From DATGKR01 sp035294565 (GTDB lineage: Bacteria; Actinomycetota; Acidimicrobiia; Acidimicrobiales; Palsa-688): a DNA stretch of 9,602 bases. Position numbers and translations under genes: made by a program. A model generated the notes under the pieces. It was given only the letters and a program-made list of their open reading frames with translations. It searched no databases and had not been told where the DNA came from. Within the stretch, counting starts at the first letter, position 1. Every line of letters begins with the position of its first letter. Location of the stretch: contig DATGKR010000086.1 of NCBI GenBank assembly GCA_035294565.1, forward strand, positions 1-9,602. The letters are read 5' to 3'. Below are positions 1 through 6,063 of this stretch, piece after piece.

Positions 1-2
1 CC

Positions 3-857
3 GCGGGGATCGCCGTCCTCGGACTGGCGACCGCAGGGTTCTTCGTCTTCATCCCCCTCCACCGGATCGAGCCCGCCCGCATGTCGGCGCTGATGCCCTC
101 CTCCCCGCCCCGGGGGTTCGACACCAAACCAGCGATAGCGTCGCCCGAGAAGACGTCCACCTTCGCCGCCGTGACCGCTGCGGCGAAGAAGGATCCCGGC
201 TCGACGGGCACCTACACCGTCGAGTGGACCAAGCCGCTCCCCGCCGCCGCCGGTTCGCCGTCCAATTCCGGGGGCAACAACACGGTGACCCTGGTGCTGT
301 CGCTGCTGCCCACGCCGGCGGAGGCGGACACGACGCAGAAGGAAGCGCTCACCGCCTACCTCGGAGCGAAGAGCCAGCAGTCCCAGTACTACAAGTTCGC
401 CTCCACCGTCGCCGTGAAGTTCCCTCCGGGGGCGCGCGAGTCGTGGTTCAAGCCGACGACCCCCGCCCCGCCGCTAGCCGTGGAGGCCTTCGCCTACAGC
501 CGGGCGCAGGTGGTCGTCTTCTCGGCTGTCGAGGCGGGCTCCCCAACCGGGGCACCGTCCAAGGCCGCGTCCCCTGCCGCAGCCGAGAGCGCGGCACAAG
601 CCACGGCGGCGTCGGAGTACCGCCTGCTGGCGCGAAGGCTCGGCGCGTTCTCACTGCGCACGACCACCTGGCCGCCAACGGCAACCGCCGTCTACTGGGT
701 GGTGACCGCGGCGCTGGTAGCCGCCGTGGTCTTCTTGCCGGTAGCGGTCAGGAAGTCGCGGGAGCACCGCCGGCGAGCCCGGGAGGAGACCCGCCGACGC
801 CAGCTGCAGTCTCGGGGCGCCAAGATCGCCCGGCGCCAAGCGACCCGGACCAAGTAG
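3..857 (+). CDS. Two-pass membrane protein, unknown function (5' partial)
   Basis: I do not recognise the family. The reading frame is open from position 3, and there is no ATG, GTG or TTG in frame between 3 and 80, so the true start lies before the window. The ATG at 81 is probably not the start, because the 26 codons before it encode a hydrophobic stretch (AGIAVLGLATAGFFVFIP) that looks like a transmembrane helix. A second helix lies near residues 203-224 counted from that ATG (VYWVVTAALVAAVVFLPVAV) and is followed by a strongly basic tail (KSREHRRRAREETRRR) that should stay in the cytoplasm. Between them is an Ala/Pro/Ser/Thr-rich segment of about 200 residues, presumably outside the membrane. 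This helix-large loop-helix layout recalls Wzz-like chain-length regulators, but I see no diagnostic motif. It is convergent with lon, with 9 bp between the stop codons. Confidence 0.7.
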   Translation, partial: AGIAVLGLATAGFFVFIPLHRIEPARMSALMPSSPPRGFDTKPAIASPEKTSTFAAVTAAAKKDPGSTGTYTVEWTKPLPAAAGSPSNSGGNNTVTLVLSLLPTPAEADTTQKEALTAYLGAKSQQSQYYKFASTVAVKFPPGARESWFKPTTPAPPLAVEAFAYSRAQVVVFSAVEAGSPTGAPSKAASPAAAESAAQATAASEYRLLARRLGAFSLRTTTWPPTATAVYWVVTAALVAAVVFLPVAVRKSREHRRRAREETRRRQLQSRGAKIARRQATRTK

Positions 858-866
858 GCGTCCGTT

Positions 867-3275
867 TCAGGCAGCCCTCGCCGGTGCCTCCCCGCCGAGC
901 GCCACCGACAGGACGTCCTGCACGTCGGACGCGAGATGGAAGACCATCCTCTCCCGCACGGCCGCGGGCACGTCGTCGAGGTCGGCCTCGTTGCGTGCGG
1001 GGAGCACCACCTCCTCGATGCCGGCCCGGTGGGCGGCGAGCACCTTCTGCTTCACGCCGCCGATGGGCAAAACGCGCCCCTGCAGGGTGACCTCGCCGGT
1101 CATGCCGACCGTGCTCCTCACTGGCCTTCCCGTCAGCAACGACACCAGCGCCGTGACCATGGTCACCCCCGCCGAGGGTCCGTCCTTGGGCACCGCTCCG
1201 GCTGGGACGTGCAGGTGGAAGCGCCTCCTGGAGAACGCCGTCTCCCCTCCCGGCAGCCCGAGCGCCGCGGCGTGGGAGCGCACGTAGGAGAGGGCGATCT
1301 CCGCCGACTCGCGCATGACGTCCCCGAGCTGCCCCGTCACCTGCAGGCCCGGTTCGCCTTCCATTCCCGTCGCCTCCACGAAAAGGACCTCCCCTCCTGT
1401 CCCCGTGACGGCCAAACCCGTGGCCACTCCCGGCACGGCCGTACGGACGGCCGGCTCGAAGAAGAACCTGCGCCGCCCGAGGAAGGCGGGAACCTCCTCC
1501 GGCCCCACCTCGACCGGTCCCGCGGACCCTCCGGAGGCCACCGTCGTGGCGACTTTGCGAAGGAGCCGGCCGAGCTCGCGTTCGAGGCCTCTCACCCCCG
1601 CCTCGCGGGTGTACTCGGACACGACACGCCGGATTGCGTCGTCGGAAACCGACACGTCCGAAGCTTCCAATCCCTGCTCGGCGAGCTGCCGAGGCAGCAA
1701 GTGGTCACGGGCTATGGCCACCTTCTCCTCGTCGGTGTAGCCGTCGATGCGTATCGTCTCCATCCGGTCGAGCAAAGCCGCCGGGATGGTCTCGACGACA
1801 TTGGCGGTCGCGATGAAGAACACGTCGGAAAGGTCGAGCTCGACCTCCAGGTACCGGTCGCGGAAACGATGGTTCTGCGCCGGGTCGAGCACCTCCAGCA
1901 GCGCCGCCGCCGGATCGCCCCGCCAGTCTGAGCCAACCTTGTCGACCTCGTCGAGGACGATCACCGGGTTCATCGAGCCCGCCTCGACGAGCGCCCTGGC
2001 GACCCGTCCCGGGGCCGCTCCCACGTAGGTTCTCCTGTGACCGCGGATCTCCGCCTCGTCGTGCGTGCCGCCGAGGGCGATGCGCGCAAAACGGCGGTTC
2101 AGGGCGCGGGCCACCGATTCGCCCAGCGACGTCTTGCCGACACCGGGCGGGCCGACGAGGGCGAGTATCGCCCCTCGCCCCCGCCGCTCCTCGCCCACCT
2201 GGCCGGCGCCTCGTTCGGCGCGCAGCTTCCGGACGGCGAGGAACTCGACTATGCGGTCCTTCACGTCGTCGAGGCCGTCGTGGTCGGCGTCGAGGGCTGC
2301 CCGCGCCGCTTCGACGTCGAGGTGCTCCTCGGTTCGGACGCCCCACGGCAGCTCCAACAGCGTGTCGAGGTACCCGCGGATCCAGTTGTGCTCCGGGTTC
2401 TGCTCGGGGGTCCGCTCGAGCCGGGCGAGCTCCCGCTCGACGGCCCTGGAGAGGCCTTCGGGGGCGCCGGGCCCCAAAAGCCCCGCCTCCTCGGCCCGCC
2501 GCCGGTACACGCCGGCGGTGTCGTCGCCTCCGCCCTCCTCTCCCAGCTCCTTGCGGATGGCGTCGAGCTGCTGACGGAGCAGGTACTCGCGCTGGCTGCG
2601 CTCCATGCCTTCGGCGACGTCCCGCCGGATCCGCTCCTTGAGCGTCAGGTCGGCCAGCACGTCCTTCATCCACGACAAGGCTCGCCCGAGCCTCTCCTCG
2701 GCGTCGATAGTCTCCAAGAGCTCGACCTTCTGCTCGAAGGTGAGATCCGGCGACCAGGCGGCCGTGTCGGCGAGCGCGCCCGGGTCGCCGACCTGGCGGA
2801 GCCCGGCGGCCATCTCGGGAGCCCCCCGCTGCTCGAGGATGCTCTCGAGGACGGCGCGGTACTCGCGCGCGAGCTCGCCGGCCCGCTCCGACGGTTCGGG
2901 GGGAAGCACCGGCTGCACGCTCACCCACAGCGCGGAACCCGTGCCCGGAACGCCCGCGCCGATGCGGGCGCGGGCCATGCCCGTGACGGTCAGGACCTCC
3001 AGTCCCCCGGGGAGCCGACGGCGGCCTTCGACCCGGGCGACGGTGCCCACCGAGGCGTAGCGGCTCGCAGTCCTCGGCACCAGGAGCACGGAGCCGCCCG
3101 CGCCAGCGGCGGCGTCGGCGGCGGCTCGGGCGTCGTCGGACTCCAAGCCGACCGCGACCGTCATGCCGGGAAGGACCACGCCGCTCGAGAGCGGAAGCAG
3201 TGGCAGGATCAGGTCCGGCTCGGGACCGAGCCGGTCTCGGGCCGTTCCCGGCCCGGTTTCTCTCGAATCGCTCAT
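867..3275 (-). CDS. lon: ATP-dependent Lon protease
   Basis: Complete 802-residue Lon, a cytoplasmic AAA+ serine protease that unfolds and degrades damaged and regulatory proteins. An N-terminal substrate-binding domain (about 20-210) begins LILPLLPLSSGVVLPGM. A coiled-coil linker with SQREYLLRQQLDAIRKELGE (about 227-246) follows. The AAA+ module has Walker A GPPGVGKT (375-382), Walker B VIVLDEVDK (438-446), sensor 1 FIATAN (487-492) and a sensor 2 arginine in GVRGLEREL (R562). The protease domain carries catalytic S701 in PKDGPSAG and K744 in GGVKQK, 43 residues apart as in E. coli Lon (S679/K722). In a conserved AAA+ motif the usual GGVRDEAEIRGH reads GGTHDEAEIRGH, a mild variant. The ATG at 3275 is preceded by GGAG (complement of 3281-3284) at 5 nt spacing. 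The gene is transcribed alone, divergent from the efflux pump. No HspR-type CTTGAGT inverted repeat is visible upstream, so heat-shock control of that kind is not supported. Confidence 0.97.
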   Translation of the reverse strand: MSDSRETGPGTARDRLGPEPDLILPLLPLSSGVVLPGMTVAVGLESDDARAAADAAAGAGGSVLLVPRTASRYASVGTVARVEGRRRLPGGLEVLTVTGMARARIGAGVPGTGSALWVSVQPVLPPEPSERAGELAREYRAVLESILEQRGAPEMAAGLRQVGDPGALADTAAWSPDLTFEQKVELLETIDAEERLGRALSWMKDVLADLTLKERIRRDVAEGMERSQREYLLRQQLDAIRKELGEEGGGDDTAGVYRRRAEEAGLLGPGAPEGLSRAVERELARLERTPEQNPEHNWIRGYLDTLLELPWGVRTEEHLDVEAARAALDADHDGLDDVKDRIVEFLAVRKLRAERGAGQVGEERRGRGAILALVGPPGVGKTSLGESVARALNRRFARIALGGTHDEAEIRGHRRTYVGAAPGRVARALVEAGSMNPVIVLDEVDKVGSDWRGDPAAALLEVLDPAQNHRFRDRYLEVELDLSDVFFIATANVVETIPAALLDRMETIRIDGYTDEEKVAIARDHLLPRQLAEQGLEASDVSVSDDAIRRVVSEYTREAGVRGLERELGRLLRKVATTVASGGSAGPVEVGPEEVPAFLGRRRFFFEPAVRTAVPGVATGLAVTGTGGEVLFVEATGMEGEPGLQVTGQLGDVMRESAEIALSYVRSHAAALGLPGGETAFSRRRFHLHVPAGAVPKDGPSAGVTMVTALVSLLTGRPVRSTVGMTGEVTLQGRVLPIGGVKQKVLAAHRAGIEEVVLPARNEADLDDVPAAVRERMVFHLASDVQDVLSVALGGEAPARAA

Positions 3276-3293
3276 ATCGTCTCCAATGCAGGA

Positions 3294-3307
3294 ACCAGGT
3301 TACTGGT
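3294..3307. promoter_or_regulatory. Short inverted repeat upstream of lon
   Basis: Perfect 5-bp arms ACCAG and CTGGT flank GTTA, 18 bp upstream of the lon ATG on the minus strand. Its position near the expected lon transcription start would suit an operator, but arms this short can arise by chance. I found no convincing -35/-10 pair for lon in this spacer. Confidence 0.2.
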
Positions 3308-3331
3308 GAACCGCAAGTGACCCCGTTTTGT

Positions 3332-3348
3332 TCCTCGCCCCGCGAGGA
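3332..3348. promoter_or_regulatory. Palindrome in lon/MFS divergent spacer
   Basis: Perfect 7-bp arms TCCTCGC (3332-3338) and GCGAGGA (3342-3348) are separated by CCC. The site lies 56 bp upstream of the lon start and 62 bp upstream of the pump start, so one bound regulator could affect both genes. It could instead be a hairpin in an untranslated leader. No regulator has been assigned. Confidence 0.4.
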
Positions 3349-3375
3349 GACGTCCGTCCTCTATCTTCGGCTCCT

Positions 3376-3389
3376 CTCCCGCGCGGGAG
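3376..3389. promoter_or_regulatory. 14-bp palindrome ahead of the MFS ribosome-binding site
   Basis: CTCCCGC followed directly by GCGGGAG is a perfect 14-bp palindrome that ends 5 bp before the pump's GAAGGA ribosome-binding site (3395-3400). Its centre is about 42 bp, or four helical turns, from the centre of the palindrome at 3332-3348. The arms of the two sites agree at only 4 of 7 positions, so a shared binding protein is possible but not shown. GC-rich DNA makes such palindromes more likely by chance. Confidence 0.35.
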
Positions 3390-3410
3390 GACACGAAGGA
3401 CCGACAGGAC

Positions 3411-5423
3411 ATGACGACGACCCCAGCCGACCTCGACCGACGCCGGGTGCTCCTCGTGATCGGGGCGCTCCTGCTCGGGATGCTCCTCGCGGCGCTCGAC
3501 CAGACCATCGTGGCCACGGCGCTGCCGACGATCGCCGGCGACCTGCACGGCCTCTCACAGCTGTCGTGGGTGGTGACCGCCTACATCCTCGCATCGACGG
3601 CATCGACCCCACTGTGGGGAAAGCTCGGGGATCTCTACGGGCGCAAGACCTTCTTCCAGGCGGCGATCGTCATCTTCCTCGTCGGGTCGGCCCTCTCGGG
3701 CATCTCGACGAGCATGGTCGAGCTGATCGCCTTCCGGGGCCTGCAGGGGATCGGGGGCGGCGGCCTCATGATCGGCGCCCAGGCGATCGTCGGCGACGTC
3801 GTGTCGCCGCGCGACCGCGGGCGCTACCAGGGGATCTTTGGGGCCGTGTTCGGCGTGGCGAGCGTCATCGGCCCCCTCCTCGGGGGGTTCTTCGTCCAGC
3901 AGCTCTCCTGGCGATGGGTCTTCTACATCAACCTCCCGCTCGGCGCAGTCGCCCTGGTAGTCACCGCCGCAGTCCTTCCGAACGCGACGAACCGGGTGAG
4001 CCACGTCATCGACTATCTGGGCACCGTCCTGCTCGCCGCCGCGGCGACGGCCTTTGTCCTCCTCACGACCCTCGGCGGCATCACCTACCCTTGGTCCTCG
4101 GCGCCTATCTACCTGCTCGGGATCGCCGGCGCGGTGCTGATCGGCGTGTTCATAGTCGTCGAACGGCGGGCGGTCGAGCCGGTTCTGCCGCTGAGGCTGT
4201 TCTCCAACCGGGTGTTCAGCGCGTCGAGCGCGGTGGGCTTCGTCGTGGGCTTCGCCATGTTCGGGGCGATCACCTACCTCCCCCAGTACATGCAGGTCGT
4301 GCGCGGGGCCAGCCCCACCGCGTCGGGACTACAGCTGATTCCTTTGATGGCGGGACTGCTCCTCACCTCGATGGGCTCGGGGATGCTCATAAGCCGTTGG
4401 GGCAGGTACAAGGTGTTCCCGATAGCGGGCACCGCCGTCATGACGGCGGGCATGTACCTGCTGTCGCTCATGGGCGCCCGCACCAGCGTGCTCCACTACT
4501 CGCTCTACATGTTCGTCCTCGGAGTCGGCATCGGCGGTGTCATGCAGGTGCTCGTGATCGCCGTGCAGAACGTCGTCTCCTACCAGGATCTCGGAGTAGC
4601 CACCTCCGGCGCGACCTTCTTCCGCTCCATCGGTGGCTCCTTCGGAACCGCCGTCTTCGGCGCCATCTTCGCCAATGAGCTGAACGGCAACCTGGCCCAC
4701 TACCTGGCCGGCATCCCGCTTCCTGCGGGGTTCAGCGCCAAGGCGGGTGCCAGCCCAGCCGCGCTCGACGCCCTCCCCCCCAAGCTTCACTCCGGTTTCG
4801 TCAACGCCTATGCCGCTTCCATCCACAGCGTCTTCTTGTGGGCGGTGCCAGTCGCGGCGGTGTCGTTCATCCTCACCTGGCTGCTGAAGGAGGTGCCGCT
4901 GCGCCAGGCGGTCGCCTCCCCGGACCAGGCGCAGTCGCTGGCGCCGACCTCCATGCCGGCGGCCGGCGACTCCGCGGACGAGGTCATGAGGGTCCTCTCC
5001 CTTCTGAGCAGGAACGAGGACCGGGCGCGGATATACCGCCAGCTGGCGGCCGACGCCGGCCTTCGCCTCGATCCGCGCTCGACTTGGGCCCTGTTCCGGC
5101 TCGACGGCCAATCCGAGATCGACCTGCACGCCCTCGCCGAGCGCTACAAGCTGGAAACACCACGGGTCGTGGAGCTGATGGCCCCACTGCGAGAAGCGGG
5201 TTTCGTAGTCCTCGACGAAGCGGGCAGGGCACGCCTCACGCCAGACGGCCTGGTCGCGATAGAACGACTGATCGCCGCGCGGCGCGCCCGCCTCACCGAG
5301 CACCTCGGAGACTGGTCCGAGGCGGCCGACGCCCGGCTCGCCGATCGCCTCAACCAGCTGGCCCGCGACCTTCTCTGCGACCCCGCGCGCCGGCAGGAGC
5401 TGCTGTTCGAGACCGCCGGGTAG
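3411..5423 (+). CDS. DHA2-family MFS efflux transporter fused to a MarR-like domain
   Basis: A 670-residue drug:H+ antiporter of the EmrB/QacA type, predicted to export hydrophobic or cationic compounds across the inner membrane. Hallmarks are LDQTIVATALPTI in TM1 (29-41), motif A GKLGDLYGRK (70-79), motif B RGLQGIGGG (109-117), antiporter motif C GVASVIGPLLGG (148-159) and WRWVFYINLP (167-176). About 14 helices can be placed between residues 13 and 492. Typical family members stop near 500; here about 150 more residues (520-670) look cytoplasmic and resemble a MarR-type winged helix: an N-terminal helix, a recognition region LHALAERYKLETPRVVELMAPLREAGFV (about 572-599), a wing VLDEAGRARLTPDG, then long C-terminal helices suited to dimerisation. 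From memory, similar tails recur on actinobacterial DHA2 pumps. The ATG at 3411 has GAAGGA 10 nt upstream. The substrate is unknown. The 3' end overlaps the convergent regulator gene. Confidence 0.93.
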   Translation: MTTTPADLDRRRVLLVIGALLLGMLLAALDQTIVATALPTIAGDLHGLSQLSWVVTAYILASTASTPLWGKLGDLYGRKTFFQAAIVIFLVGSALSGISTSMVELIAFRGLQGIGGGGLMIGAQAIVGDVVSPRDRGRYQGIFGAVFGVASVIGPLLGGFFVQQLSWRWVFYINLPLGAVALVVTAAVLPNATNRVSHVIDYLGTVLLAAAATAFVLLTTLGGITYPWSSAPIYLLGIAGAVLIGVFIVVERRAVEPVLPLRLFSNRVFSASSAVGFVVGFAMFGAITYLPQYMQVVRGASPTASGLQLIPLMAGLLLTSMGSGMLISRWGRYKVFPIAGTAVMTAGMYLLSLMGARTSVLHYSLYMFVLGVGIGGVMQVLVIAVQNVVSYQDLGVATSGATFFRSIGGSFGTAVFGAIFANELNGNLAHYLAGIPLPAGFSAKAGASPAALDALPPKLHSGFVNAYAASIHSVFLWAVPVAAVSFILTWLLKEVPLRQAVASPDQAQSLAPTSMPAAGDSADEVMRVLSLLSRNEDRARIYRQLAADAGLRLDPRSTWALFRLDGQSEIDLHALAERYKLETPRVVELMAPLREAGFVVLDEAGRARLTPDGLVAIERLIAARRARLTEHLGDWSEAADARLADRLNQLARDLLCDPARRQELLFETAG

Positions 5424-6009
5424 CCTCCCTCTCTGCGCCGGCAAAGCCCGACAGGCAGAATCGGAGAGCCTCGTCGAGGGCGGAGGTGAGGGCGCTTCCC
5501 GGGCTTGCCAACCAATGCTCGTACGCCGCGATCGCCGCGCCCAGGGCGCAACGGGCGACGACCTGCGGGCGCAGCGAACCGGAAGGCTCGCCGAGGCGGG
5601 CGCCGGCGAACTCGGCGACGACGTCCTTCCACGCCGAGTAGCGGAGCGCCGAGTCGGCCTGCAGCTCCGGGACGGTCAGGATCAACTGCATCCTCTTCCG
5701 GTGCCGACGAAGCTCCGCCGGCGGCACCTGGTTGAACTCGACGATGCAAACCCGAAGCGCCTCGGCGAGCGCCGTGCGGGCGGGAACGGACGCCAGCCTT
5801 GCTCGAAGCTTGTCGAGGTGCTCGTCGAAGCTCCCCCACACGACGTCGTTCTTCGAATGGAAGTATCGGAAAAACGTGCGCCTGGCGACTCCTGCCTCAT
5901 CCGCCACCATGTCGACCGTGGTCTCCGAGAAGCCGCGCCGCGCGAACAGGTCGAAAGCGATCCGTTCGAGCTCGTCGCGTGACACAGACGCGGGGCGTCC
6001 TCCTGGCAT
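5350..6009 (-). CDS. mftR: TetR-family mycofactocin regulator MftR
   Basis: A 219-residue TetR-family repressor closely resembling MftR, the regulator of mycofactocin genes (in mycobacteria reported to respond to long-chain acyl-CoAs). The N-terminal DNA-binding domain is near residues 13-59, with helix-turn-helix TTVDMVADEAGVARRTFFRYFHSK; the RRTFFRYF-SKNDVVWG-FD pattern is characteristic of this subgroup. The C-terminal ligand domain contains VPPAELRRHRKRMQLIL and ALRYSAWKDVVAEF, also typical. The frame is open far upstream, but that extension is antisense to mftD. The ATG at 6009 is preferred because the protein then begins MPGGRP next to the domain, and GAAGG (complement of 6016-6020) sits 6 nt upstream. 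The last 24 residues (ATRRSRTAAPAGARGRREGR...) are encoded in DNA that also encodes the pump's C-terminus; this basic tail looks added by the overlap. It is divergent from mftD and shares its control region, so autorepression is likely. Confidence 0.88.
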   Translation of the reverse strand: MPGGRPASVSRDELERIAFDLFARRGFSETTVDMVADEAGVARRTFFRYFHSKNDVVWGSFDEHLDKLRARLASVPARTALAEALRVCIVEFNQVPPAELRRHRKRMQLILTVPELQADSALRYSAWKDVVAEFAGARLGEPSGSLRPQVVARCALGAAIAAYEHWLASPGSALTSALDEALRFCLSGFAGAEREATRRSRTAAPAGARGRREGRGPAG

Positions 6010-6027
6010 CCTCCACCTTCGTCGGCT

Positions 6028-6057
6028 TTGACTGGTTATGACACTCGATGTCATAAT
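6028..6057 (+). promoter_or_regulatory. Near-consensus promoter of mftD
   Basis: TTGACT (6028-6033) and CATAAT (6052-6057) are each one base from the sigma-70 consensus and are 18 bp apart. Transcription would begin about 7 nt past the -10, at or next to the GTG at 6064, predicting a leaderless mRNA, which is common in actinomycetes. No Shine-Dalgarno sequence fits between the -10 and the start codon, which supports this. Confidence 0.75.
6036..6056. promoter_or_regulatory. Probable MftR operator
   Basis: Perfect 8-bp arms TTATGACA (6036-6043) and TGTCATAA (6049-6056) surround a 5-bp centre CTCGA, a typical TetR-family operator size. The repeat fills the spacer between the -35 and -10 of the mftD promoter and covers most of the -10, so occupancy should block RNA polymerase. 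It lies 26 bp upstream of the mftR ATG, which also suits autorepression. Assigning it to MftR rests on position and symmetry; I cannot compare it with a published MftR site here. Confidence 0.75.
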
Positions 6058-6063
6058 ACTGCG

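Noticed and set aside
2037..3320. Long plus-strand ORF (427 codons) opposite lon
   Set aside because: It is antisense to the well-conserved Lon coding sequence, shows no recognisable domain, and its open frame is explained by high GC content.
3276..3410. HspR/HAIR heat-shock operator upstream of lon
   Set aside because: Neither CTTGAGT nor its partner ACTCAAG is present in the spacer.
3200..4678. 492-codon plus-strand ORF overlapping lon and the efflux gene
   Set aside because: It is an out-of-frame shadow of the MFS gene with Arg/Pro/Gly-rich translation and no domain.
4329..5444. 371-codon minus-strand ORF opposite the efflux gene
   Set aside because: It is antisense to the conserved transporter, with low-complexity translation, no recognised motif and no matching neighbour.
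6028..6063. In-frame TTG start for mftD at 6028
   Set aside because: That TTG is part of the -35 box, and family similarity begins at the GTG at 6064.
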